DNA from: DAMCZI01 sp032095175
Lineage (GTDB): Bacteria; Bacillota; Clostridia; Clostridiales; Caloramatoraceae
Length of the DNA: 64,000 bases
NCBI GenBank assembly: GCA_032095175.1
Contig: DAMCZI010000020.1
Location: 27,497 to 91,496 of the forward strand
Direction of reading: 5' to 3'
Under the pieces are notes generated by a model. The model made no database searches. It was not told the DNA's origin and saw only the letters and a program-made list of their open reading frames with translations. This document shows positions 43,639 through 51,930 of the stretch, piece after piece (the stretch's first letter is position 1; the number at the start of each line of letters is the position of its first letter). Both the position numbers and the translations under genes were made by a program.

Positions 43639-44766
43639 TCACTCCTTATGCCATACAGTTCTATTTATATAATCTACATAGCTTTCAATTATCCTTACAA
43701 CCTTTTTGGATACATTGTCAATCTCATAGTCCTGTACAGTTCTTATCACATCTTTATTATTAAGCTGCTGGGATGCCACTATATTTATGGCCTCAATAAC
43801 CCTATCTCTCTTTAATCCACACATTACAAGGGTACCCTCATCCATTCCCTCAGGTCTTTCATGAGCCTGTCTTATTGTCACTGCAGGGAACTTTAGAATA
43901 GAGGATTCTTCAGTTATAGTTCCACTGTCTGAAACAACACAGTAGGCATTCATCTGAAGCTTTATATAATCAAATAATCCAAGGGGCTTCATAAATTCTA
44001 CCCTCTCATCTATTCCCTTTATACCAAGGCTTTCAAGTCTTTTCATTGTACGTGGATGTGTTGATACTATTACCCTTTTATTATACTTTTCCGCAATACC
44101 CTTTAATGAATCTAAAAGGTTTTTGAAGTTCTCTTCAGAATCAACGTTTTCCTCTCTATGAGTACTTACAACGAAGTATTCCCTGGCTTTCAATGTAAGT
44201 CTATCTAAAACGTCTGAAGAATCTATTTTAGGCCAATAATATCCTATTACTTCCTTCATGCTTGAACCTGTCTTTATAACAGTTTCTGGTCTAATACCCT
44301 CATCTAAAAGATATCTTCTTGCATGCTCTGTTAGAGGCATGTTTATATCGCTTAAGTGATCAACAATCTTCCTGTTTATTTCCTCAGGAACCCTCTGGTC
44401 AAAGCACCTGTTTCCTGCCTCCATATGGAATACAGGTATCTTTCTCCTTTTTGCAGATATTACAGAAAGACAGCTGTTAGTATCCCCATATAAAAGGATT
44501 GCATCAGGTTTTTCCTTCTCCATTATTTCATCTGATTTTGCAATTACATTTCCTATTGTTTCAGCTGTTGTATTCCCAACTGCATTTAAAAAATAGTCTG
44601 GCTTTTTTATTTCAAGTTCCTTAAAGAATATTTCATTAAGCTCATAATCAAAGTTCTGCCCTGTGTGTACAAGAATATGATTTGTATACTTTTCAAGCTC
44701 GGCCATAACCCTGCTGAGCTTTATAATCTCTGGACGTGTACCAACAATGGTCATTATCTTAAGCAT
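43639..44766 (-). CDS. UDP-N-acetylglucosamine 2-epimerase family protein (FnlC/WbvD-like)
   Basis: The 375-residue protein shares the WecB fold motifs (GTRPEIIKLSRVM, LVHTGQNFDYELNEIFF, LLYGDTNSCLSVIS, MEAGNRCFDQRVPEEINRK, VVSDSGTITEES). Its HMEAGNRCFDQ and SGTITEES variants are typical of FnlC/CapG enzymes acting at C2 of UDP-6-deoxy-HexNAc, not of WecB itself. It lies between the reductase and the dehydratase genes and is the third enzyme of that set. Start ATG at 44766 behind GAAGGTAGAG. Confidence 0.88.
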   Translation of the reverse strand: MLKIMTIVGTRPEIIKLSRVMAELEKYTNHILVHTGQNFDYELNEIFFKELEIKKPDYFLNAVGNTTAETIGNVIAKSDEIMEKEKPDAILLYGDTNSCLSVISAKRRKIPVFHMEAGNRCFDQRVPEEINRKIVDHLSDINMPLTEHARRYLLDEGIRPETVIKTGSSMKEVIGYYWPKIDSSDVLDRLTLKAREYFVVSTHREENVDSEENFKNLLDSLKGIAEKYNKRVIVSTHPRTMKRLESLGIKGIDERVEFMKPLGLFDYIKLQMNAYCVVSDSGTITEESSILKFPAVTIRQAHERPEGMDEGTLVMCGLKRDRVIEAINIVASQQLNNKDVIRTVQDYEIDNVSKKVVRIIESYVDYINRTVWHKE

Positions 44767-44796
44767 ACTCTACCTTCTTTCCTATCTTTTTCTATG

Positions 44797-44895
44797 TATA
44801 TAGAATCTAAAATTACATTCTGTTCTTTCAAGAATCCTAGAGTCAAAATGCTCTTTGAAAAAACAGAATGTAAGAATTTTATTGTATTCTATATA
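44797..44895. repeat. Family A hairpin repeat, copy 4 (inverted orientation)
   Basis: Arms TATAGAATCTAAAATTACATT and their complement surround a loop that reads GACTCTAGGATT on the minus strand, so this copy is inverted compared with the others. The inner arms ACATTCTGTTC and AACAGAATGT pair. The stop codon of the gene ending at 44889 lies inside one arm. Confidence 0.7.
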
Positions 44896-45917
44896 AGTTC
44901 TCCCTGAGTTCCTGCAATTTCCTTTTGTATATAATCAAGCCCAAGGAGCAGCTTCTTTACTCCCTCTACATCAAGTCTTTTTGTGTTGTGGGAATTATAA
45001 TCATCATGCATTGATATCTTTGATTCTCCCTCAACAAAATACTTGTTATAATTTAAATCTCTGTTGTCTGCTGCAATTCTAAAGTAATTTCCAAGATCCT
45101 CTGATTTGCTCATTTCCTCCCTTGTTAAAAGGGTTTCATAGAGCTTTTCCCCATGTCTTGTTCCAATAATCTTTATATCATTATCAGCATTAAATATCTC
45201 CTTAACAGCCACTGCAAGATCCATAATAGTTGATGCAGGAGCCTTCTGTACAAATATGTCTCCCTGTCCTCCATTCTCAAAGGCATATAATACAAGGTCA
45301 ACAGCCTCTTCAAGTGACATTAGATATCTTGTCATGTTAGGGTCTGTAATGGTAAGAGGCTTACCCTCCCTTATCTGCTTTACAAACAGAGGTATAACAG
45401 ATCCCCTTGATGCCATAACATTTCCATACCTTGTTCCACAAAGTATAGTCTGGCTTTCATCCATAGTTCTTGCCTTTGCAACAAATAGCTTTTCCATCAT
45501 TGCCTTCGATATTCCCATTGCATTTATTGGATAAACAGCCTTATCTGTGCTTAAAAATATTGCCTTTTTAACCCCGGACTGTATAGATGCATTTATTACA
45601 TTTTCAGTTCCCATAACATTCGTCTTAACAGCTTCCATTGGATAGAATTCACAGGATGGAACCTGCTTTAATGCTGCTGCATGGAATACATAATCAACTC
45701 CCTGCATTGCAAACATAATGCTGTTGTATTCCCTTACATCACCTATATAGAACTTAACCTTACTATTGTTAAGGGCTATTCTCATGTCCTCCTGCTTTTT
45801 CTCATCCCTTGAAAATACCCTTATTTCCTTTATATCTGTATTTATAAATCTCTTTAATACAGCATTTCCGAAGGATCCTGTTCCTCCGGTTATCAATAAT
45901 GTTTTTCCCTCAAACAT
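44889..45917 (-). CDS. UDP-GlcNAc 4,6-dehydratase/5-epimerase (FnlA/CapE/WbvB-like)
   Basis: The 342-residue soluble extended SDR has LLITGGTGSFGNAVLKRFI at the N-terminus, STDKAVYPINAMGISKAMME with M-x3-K near residue 130, and GTRHGEKLYETLLTREEM. It starts the UDP-FucNAc/QuiNAc route. Unlike the PglF-type protein at 37.5 kb it has no membrane anchor. The ribosome site GGAGGT lies seven bases from the ATG. Its C-terminal codons and stop run into a family A hairpin. Confidence 0.9.
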   Translation of the reverse strand: MFEGKTLLITGGTGSFGNAVLKRFINTDIKEIRVFSRDEKKQEDMRIALNNSKVKFYIGDVREYNSIMFAMQGVDYVFHAAALKQVPSCEFYPMEAVKTNVMGTENVINASIQSGVKKAIFLSTDKAVYPINAMGISKAMMEKLFVAKARTMDESQTILCGTRYGNVMASRGSVIPLFVKQIREGKPLTITDPNMTRYLMSLEEAVDLVLYAFENGGQGDIFVQKAPASTIMDLAVAVKEIFNADNDIKIIGTRHGEKLYETLLTREEMSKSEDLGNYFRIAADNRDLNYNKYFVEGESKISMHDDYNSHNTKRLDVEGVKKLLLGLDYIQKEIAGTQGELI

Positions 45918-45947
45918 TTTATTACCTCCATAGTAATAGCGTTATAT

Positions 45948-47135
45948 TTATCTTAACAGATTATCAACAAAATCAGCAAACTGGCTTTTAACCATATCAA
46001 GGCTAAAGTCTCTAACAGCAGCCTCCCTTGCATTCTTTGATATCTCATTTTTTAATTCATCATTCTTAATTAAATCCTCTACAGCACTAATTAAAAGCAT
46101 AGGATCATCCTTATCAACAACAACTCCACACTTGTTTTTTGTAAAATAACTGCTTAAAAATGAATCTGAAGGCGCATGAACAAGTATTGGTCTTCCAGAA
46201 GCCAGATACTCTCCAGTTTTTCCAGGGGCAGATGTTTTTATAACCTCTGGAAATCCTGAGTTAAATGCAAGTGGTAAAAATAATATGTCTGCATTTCTTA
46301 ATATTGTTGGGATTTCTTCCTGGCTGACATAGCTGTGGAATACCATAAAATCTCCAAAAATCCCCTTTGATTTTAAATCTTCCTTTGAAGTTGAAGTATA
46401 AAGATGTATTCTTATATTTTTATCCTCAGATAGTTTAACAGCATCAACAAGATTTTTAAACGCATCATAGTGTGCACCATATATGGAACCTGTATACACT
46501 ATGTTAATGTTATCTCTATTAAACACTGAAGGTTTCTTATCAATTTCATTTATATCATAAATCTCACATGGGTTGTGTATAACATTTGCTTTAACTTCAT
46601 AGTTTTTTTGATATTCATCCCTTAAATATTCATTTGGAGCTATTATTCCCATGGCATCATTAAACAATCCTGGTGCCAACGCCTTTGATAAGCTTCTATT
46701 CAATCCCTTCCATTGATATACATAATCATCAAACATGTATATTCCAAGTGGTATATCAAGGTTTTTACAGGCAATGTTTGCTGCAGGCAGGTTATATAAA
46801 TCTCCAGAACAAGCTATTATTGCCCCGAGGTTCTCATTTTTTATTATTTTCATTAGCCCCTTTACCCTGGTATTAATATTATAAAAGGGCAAAAACGGAA
46901 TATTAAAAGCAGCAAGCCTGTAAGGAAGTCTTATATTATTAAGATAGTAATGGCTTCCTTTAAGCTTTTTCAATCCAACCTTACCTTTGCTCTCAAGCTT
47001 TTTATTTTTTAAAGATATAAGGCAGTATCTATTTACTGGCATATCCTTCAGCAGTTGATAAATAACTGCTGCCTGTCCTGATTGAAATGGTGGCAATATA
47101 TGAGACAATATTCCAACCTTTTTACTCTCTTCCAT
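45948..47135 (-). CDS. Glycosyltransferase family 4
   Basis: The 395-residue GT-B protein contains GILSHILPPFQSGQAAVIYQ at the N-terminus, NIVYTGSIYGAHYDAFKNL near residue 210 and SAPGKTGEYLASGRPILVHA near residue 315. It precedes the FnlA-type gene by 30 bases and is presumably the transferase that uses the FucNAc/QuiNAc-type sugar; this is inferred from the gene order. The ribosome site is GGAGATG. Confidence 0.85.
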   Translation of the reverse strand: MEESKKVGILSHILPPFQSGQAAVIYQLLKDMPVNRYCLISLKNKKLESKGKVGLKKLKGSHYYLNNIRLPYRLAAFNIPFLPFYNINTRVKGLMKIIKNENLGAIIACSGDLYNLPAANIACKNLDIPLGIYMFDDYVYQWKGLNRSLSKALAPGLFNDAMGIIAPNEYLRDEYQKNYEVKANVIHNPCEIYDINEIDKKPSVFNRDNINIVYTGSIYGAHYDAFKNLVDAVKLSEDKNIRIHLYTSTSKEDLKSKGIFGDFMVFHSYVSQEEIPTILRNADILFLPLAFNSGFPEVIKTSAPGKTGEYLASGRPILVHAPSDSFLSSYFTKNKCGVVVDKDDPMLLISAVEDLIKNDELKNEISKNAREAAVRDFSLDMVKSQFADFVDNLLR

Positions 47136-47172
47136 ACTACGTCATCTCCAATTTAACGAATAATATTGGTTA

Positions 47173-47267
47173 CATATGCTGCATTAAAATTCTTACATTA
47201 AGTTTTTTAAAACAGCCTCGCAAAGCTGGTTAAAGAACATATTGTAATAGTATTTTTCAGCATATAC
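47173..47267. repeat. Family A hairpin repeat, copy 5 (shortened)
   Basis: The outer arms ATATGCTGCATTAAAAT and ATTTTTCAGCATATA are conserved, and the loop keeps CAGCCTCGCAAAGCTGGTT, but the GACTCTAGGATG section is lost. Confidence 0.65.
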
Positions 47268-47279
47268 AGATTCAAACTG

Positions 47280-48821
47280 TTATTTCTTGATTTTTGCCTT
47301 AATCATATCCAAAAATACATGGAATTCTTCAACCTTAAGAACAGTTATCATTCCAGCATAAACACAAATACCTACTACCACTGAAATTAGGATTATAATT
47401 AGTTCTCCCATCCTTCCAGTCAGGGTCCCCCCAAGGAGCATCTTAATTCCAAATACAACAGCACCCATAACTGCAGATGATATTACTATCTTAGTTCCAG
47501 TTGTAAACAGTGCCTTGCCGTTAATTCCATCAACCTTTCTTTTAAGGTTAAATCCTAAAAGTACCGCACATACCGCTGCAGAAGTTGATGTAGCAAGGGC
47601 TAGTCCCCTTATTCCCATGCTTTTTACAAGCAATAGATTAAGAGCTATATTAAAGAATATTCCTATTATCGCATTTGTCATTGGAGTTTTAGTATCCTGA
47701 ATGGCATAAAAAGCCTTACCAAATACATCTCTAATACCAATAAACACAAGCCCAATTGAATAAAACATAAGAGCCCCAGTAGTCATAACAACTGCTTTCT
47801 CATCAAATTTGCCATGCTTAAACAATACATCTATTATAGGTACTCTTAAAATTATCATACCAACAGCAGATGGCAAAACAATCATGCTTATGGTGTTTAC
47901 TGACCTGCTAACAAGGCTTTTATAATTATCTCTGTTTTTATCCATTCCAATCCTTGATAATGTAGGATATATAACTGTAACAACAGCAGTAATGAAAATA
48001 CTCGTTACAATGCTGTTTATTTCATTTGCAAAGTTAAGTGATGCAATGCTTCCATCCGGAAGTCCTGATGCCATATTTTTATCAACCAGTGTATTTATCT
48101 GGCTTACTCCAGAACCTACAAGTATTGGAAGTAAAAGATAAAGCATCCTCTTTAGTCTTGGATCCTTAAAATTTATTTTCAAACTAAATCTAAAACCCTT
48201 TTTAATAAGCCAGGGTACCTGAAAGATAACCTGTAGTGCTGTTCCAATTACAACAACAGTTATTAATCCTTCAATTCCATTACCAGCACCAATCATTATA
48301 TATATTATAATAGGAATGCTTGTAACAAAACCAAGCATTGCTGGTACTACAAACTCATCAAGACTCTGAAGAAGTGCTGTATAACAGCTGTTCATCGTTA
48401 TAAGCACAATATTTATAACGCTTATTTTCGTAAGCACTACAGCAAGCTCATAGGTCTTACCTGTAAACTTAGGTGCAACAATCTTTACCAATTGAGGGGT
48501 AAAAACTATTGAAACTATAAATAAAATAAGTGATATTATAAACATTATATTAAGTATGGTATTTGCAAAATTAAATGCATCCTCCTTACCCTTTTTAGAA
48601 TAACTTTCACTAAAAAGAGGTATAAAGGTAGTTGTTATAGCTCCTCCAAACAACCCATACATTACAGATGGAACAACAATAGCAATGTTATATGCATCCG
48701 TAAGATATGACGCTCCAAAGGCTCCAGCAACAAGTGTCTCTCTAAAGAAGCCTATAGCCTTACTTAAAATCGTTATAATCATCAATGCGCCTGCTGCCTT
48801 AGCAAGCTTTTTATTCTGCAT
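47280..48821 (-). CDS. MurJ/MviN-family flippase (copy 2)
   Basis: The 513-residue protein has about 14 membrane helices and KAIGFFRETLVAGAFGASYLT near the N-terminus, plus SIASLNFANEINSIVTSIFI near residue 245. It is paralogous to the 15.3 kb protein but clearly diverged. It lies at the head of the FucNAc-type gene group, so a role as Wzx-like flippase for the polymer repeat unit is reasonable, with the other copy for lipid II, or the reverse. Start ATG at 48821 with GGAGG seven bases upstream. Confidence 0.88.
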   Translation of the reverse strand: MQNKKLAKAAGALMIITILSKAIGFFRETLVAGAFGASYLTDAYNIAIVVPSVMYGLFGGAITTTFIPLFSESYSKKGKEDAFNFANTILNIMFIISLILFIVSIVFTPQLVKIVAPKFTGKTYELAVVLTKISVINIVLITMNSCYTALLQSLDEFVVPAMLGFVTSIPIIIYIMIGAGNGIEGLITVVVIGTALQVIFQVPWLIKKGFRFSLKINFKDPRLKRMLYLLLPILVGSGVSQINTLVDKNMASGLPDGSIASLNFANEINSIVTSIFITAVVTVIYPTLSRIGMDKNRDNYKSLVSRSVNTISMIVLPSAVGMIILRVPIIDVLFKHGKFDEKAVVMTTGALMFYSIGLVFIGIRDVFGKAFYAIQDTKTPMTNAIIGIFFNIALNLLLVKSMGIRGLALATSTSAAVCAVLLGFNLKRKVDGINGKALFTTGTKIVISSAVMGAVVFGIKMLLGGTLTGRMGELIIILISVVVGICVYAGMITVLKVEEFHVFLDMIKAKIKK

Positions 48822-48856
48822 GGTGTATCCTCCAGTCTATTTATAAACTTACAATT

Positions 48857-48970
48857 ATATTAATCACACTAAGGATTTTACATTGGGTGTTGTGCGATTA
48901 ATAAATTAAGGAAAATGATTTCGTATAAATACTTATGGTCGAGCAATGTAGAATCATTTATACGAAACAT
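48857..48970. repeat. Family B double-hairpin repeat, copy 4 (inverted orientation)
   Basis: Read on the minus strand it matches the other copies: TTTCGTATAAATG with CATTTATACGAAA (48915-48970), loop GCTCGACC, then a second stem with ATTAATCACAC (48858-48903). On this strand its edge reads GATTAATATAATTG, a -10-like TATAAT facing murJ copy 2. Confidence 0.7.
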
Positions 48971-49020
48971 ATAATATACTTCACTATTACATTTTAATTG
49001 TTTATTCCCACCTTGGCAAC

Positions 49021-49066
49021 TATAAAAGGTGCCAGGTACAAAGTGAATGTGTACCTAACACCTTTA
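49021..49066 (-). terminator. Terminator after SpoIID-like gene 2
   Basis: AAAGGTGTTAGGTAC pairs with GTACCTGGCACCTTT on the minus strand, followed by TATAG; the T-tract is short. It lies 16 bases after the stop. Confidence 0.65.
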
Positions 49067-49081
49067 AAATTAATTAATTAA

Positions 49082-51604
49082 TTATTTATTTACCAGCTCT
49101 ACTATTTTTCTTACAAGATTTGCATCAGCTATACCAGTTTGGCTTAAACCATTAGCTTTTTGAAAGCTTTTAACAGCTGTTTCTGTTATGCTGCCAAAAT
49201 AAGTTGTAGATCTATAGTTAAAGTATTTTAACCTTGCAAGCAAATCCTGAAGTGTCTTTACATCATTTCCACTCATTCCTCTTTTAAGTGTTCTTGTTGG
49301 TGTAAACACTATCCTTGTACTGGAAGGAGCAGATGTACCTGCAGTTCCTGAAGTATTAGCTGTACTTGCAGGAGCAGTCGTTATACTGCTTGATGTTTTT
49401 ACTTTCAAAGCCCTGTTTATGGCATTTGCAGTTGCAGCATCAACTATACCAGTTTGGCTTAGGCCATATGCCTTTTGAATACGTTTAACAGCAGTAACCG
49501 CTGCACTTGAATAATAAGTCGAAGACTTACCAGTAAAATATTTCAGTCTGGCAAGTAGGTCTTGAAGTACCTTTACATCATTTCCACTCATTCCTGCCTT
49601 AAGCGTTCTTGATGGTGCAAAGATTATGCTACCATTTGTTGAAACAATTGCACCTATCTGCAGTGCATTATTAATAGCATTTATTGTTGCAGCATCAGCG
49701 ATACCTGTTTGACTCAAACCAGCATCCTTTTGAAAATTCTTCACAGCTGTTTCTGCTGTACCATCAAAGTATATAGTAGACTTAGTATTAAAGTATCTTA
49801 ATCTCGCAAGCAGATCTTGAAGCGCCTTTACATCACTTCCACTCATTCCCTTTTGCAGTATTCTTGTAGGTGCAAGTATTGGATTATGTGACTGGACCTG
49901 AGGCTTTACTTCAAAGCTTATTTCCTTTAAATCATCATAATCCGCAGAATTACTACTATTAGACACTTTCATCCTTACAGTATAATTTCCTGCAGCATTA
50001 AGTGTAAATGAATAAGTAGGCGATGCTGTTTCACCAGTTTTAACTACCTTACCATCCTTTATTACCTCAAATATATATCTTGTGCTATCTCCACCAGCAG
50101 CTGCAAAAACTGTTATTGGAGTATTTACATATAGGGTATTAAACAAAAGGTTAAGCTTTCCTGGTGTAGATGGCTTTAATACTGTAAGTGTTGAAGTTCT
50201 CAACTCATCATACTCATTACTTGAATTTTGAGCTTTGACATAAAGCGTTATTGTATGCTCTCCAGGACTATTAGGTCTAAATAACACTTCATCGCTGCTG
50301 CCGTATTCCTTTGTATAAACTATAGTGTTTCCATTCTTAATTACATACTTATACAGCATATTTGAAGCTCCTGTGGCCACATATGCACTAAGTCTTACTT
50401 CATCTCCAACCAGTAAAGTATCTTTATCCTTTTTTATATAAATAGTGTTTGAAACAACACTTTTAACATATGAGCCACTATAATAAAATTTAAGTATTTC
50501 TTCATAGTTCATTCCTGCAATCGCTCTGTTCTTAGCACCTATTTGGCTCATTCCTATACCATGTCCATATCCTTTGCCGGAAAAAGTATATGTATCTGAT
50601 ACTGTATCATATTTAACATCATAGTAACTGCTTGGAAAGGATAAAAATGTTCTTACCCCCTCTTTTTTAATTTCCACTACTCTTTCTACGCTATTTGCAT
50701 CCTTCACAATTATATTTAATTTCGATATTCTAACATTTTCATATCTCTGTATGCTTGGGATATCTAATCTGACAAAGCTGTCACTATTTGCTATTATCCC
50801 TTTTTCTTTCAATTTTGTATCAATATCTTTAGTAGTTAGCTTTCTATCACCGCCAGGCCATAAAACACTATCATAATCATCCTTTTTTACTATAAGATAT
50901 GGCAGCGCTGCACTCCATGGATTCCTGGTATCCTCAGTGTATCCTCCATTACTTGATGAATAGTAGCAGCTTACAGGTGAATCATTATACAAAAGTACAA
51001 CTCCCTTTGTTTCATCAACAGCTCTAATTACATTTTTATAATTAGAATTGTACCCCCTGTATACCTGGCAATGCTGTCCATCGCACAGGTCATATCCATT
51101 GCTTCTATGTCTTCCAATACTAATTATTGCATAGTTTCTAGCAGCAACAGCCTGAGCCTTTAGTGCTTCAAGGGGATATGAATCTGACATTTCATATGCA
51201 ACAACTCCCTTAAGATAGTCATCTATCTTAACAAGGTTTACTGGTAATACCCCAGATGTATCATATTTGAAAATCATGCCCCCAAGGTACTTATAAACTT
51301 TTGTCCCACTTTCCAGAGTTATTGTGTTATTAGAACTTAATGGACTAAACTGAAGTGAATCATAGGAATTTTGATTAAAAGAAATCTTACCATTGGCTTG
51401 CTGAAGAATAAAGCTTGTCCCATTATTGTATACCTTTCCATTATTCAGGTAATCTCCATTTAAGGTCACCTTTATTGTCTGAGAAGCCATACTATACAAC
51501 CCTATTTTTAGATCCATGTCATATGAATCCATTCGAAATGCAAATGCGTATCCAGGGAAAGCAATTATAAAAGCCAGTATCAAACACAAAATACGTTTTT
51601 TCAT
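49082..51604 (-). CDS. Secreted SpoIID/LytB-domain protein with three peptidoglycan-binding repeats
   Basis: The 840-residue protein has a signal peptide (ILCLILAFIIAFPGYAFAF) and a SpoIID/LytB domain with GVVAYEMSDSYPLEALKAQA, LCDGQHCQVYRGY and GKGYGHGIGMSQIGA. A beta-rich middle follows, and then three PG_binding_1 repeats (from about 605, 685 and 775), each with the pattern LQDLLARL-(R/K)YF and K-x-FQK. Ser/Thr/Ala-rich linkers join the repeats. It is paralogous to the 40.3 kb protein, with one repeat more. The ATG at 51604, behind AGGGAGGAGG, is preferred to the longer frame. A glycan-strand-cleaving role at the cell wall is inferred. Confidence 0.9.
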   Translation of the reverse strand: MKKRILCLILAFIIAFPGYAFAFRMDSYDMDLKIGLYSMASQTIKVTLNGDYLNNGKVYNNGTSFILQQANGKISFNQNSYDSLQFSPLSSNNTITLESGTKVYKYLGGMIFKYDTSGVLPVNLVKIDDYLKGVVAYEMSDSYPLEALKAQAVAARNYAIISIGRHRSNGYDLCDGQHCQVYRGYNSNYKNVIRAVDETKGVVLLYNDSPVSCYYSSSNGGYTEDTRNPWSAALPYLIVKKDDYDSVLWPGGDRKLTTKDIDTKLKEKGIIANSDSFVRLDIPSIQRYENVRISKLNIIVKDANSVERVVEIKKEGVRTFLSFPSSYYDVKYDTVSDTYTFSGKGYGHGIGMSQIGAKNRAIAGMNYEEILKFYYSGSYVKSVVSNTIYIKKDKDTLLVGDEVRLSAYVATGASNMLYKYVIKNGNTIVYTKEYGSSDEVLFRPNSPGEHTITLYVKAQNSSNEYDELRTSTLTVLKPSTPGKLNLLFNTLYVNTPITVFAAAGGDSTRYIFEVIKDGKVVKTGETASPTYSFTLNAAGNYTVRMKVSNSSNSADYDDLKEISFEVKPQVQSHNPILAPTRILQKGMSGSDVKALQDLLARLRYFNTKSTIYFDGTAETAVKNFQKDAGLSQTGIADAATINAINNALQIGAIVSTNGSIIFAPSRTLKAGMSGNDVKVLQDLLARLKYFTGKSSTYYSSAAVTAVKRIQKAYGLSQTGIVDAATANAINRALKVKTSSSITTAPASTANTSGTAGTSAPSSTRIVFTPTRTLKRGMSGNDVKTLQDLLARLKYFNYRSTTYFGSITETAVKSFQKANGLSQTGIADANLVRKIVELVNK

Positions 51605-51660
51605 TTTGTCATCCTCCTCCCTAAAATGTTGATTTTGATATTTCAATATAACACCATAGG

Positions 51661-51779
51661 CTATATTGAAAGTAATAAAATTCTCTACATTCTACTTTTT
51701 CAAACAGCTATACATAGCTGATTCACTTCAAGGATGTTTGAAAAGTAAAATACTATTGAATTTTTTACTCCTTATATAG
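51661..51779. repeat. Family A long hairpin repeat, copy 6
   Basis: Outer arms start CTATAT and end ATATAG. The inner arms CTACTTTTTCAAACA and TGTTTGAAAAGTA pair fully although they differ from those of copies 1 and 3. The loop keeps AGCTGATTCACTTCAAGGATG. Confidence 0.7.
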
Positions 51780-51856
51780 TTTGAAAAATGCTGATGCATT
51801 TCGACTTATTCTTTCATTTTATTGCATATTGTCCTACTTTTCAACCTTAGGCATCC

Positions 51857-51914
51857 TAAAAAGGCACTCAAGTTATAAGCAATTTATGTTAAAAGCTTAT
51901 AACTTGAGTGCCTG
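51857..51914 (-). terminator. Terminator after the PLP-enzyme gene
   Basis: A 19 bp perfect stem beginning AGGCACTCAAGTTATAAGC on the minus strand, followed by TTTTT. The stem sequence is related to the family C inner arms, so a repeat seems to have been adopted as a terminator. Confidence 0.85.
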
Positions 51915-51930
51915 CTAAACTCAAAATATT

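Larger units (their letters stand above)
51605..51930. other. Gene-free stretch with a family A hairpin and a terminator
   Basis: I see no gene in these 326 bases. They hold a family A repeat (51661-51779) and the terminator after the PLP-enzyme gene (51857-51914), whose stem resembles the family C inner stem. Confidence 0.65.
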
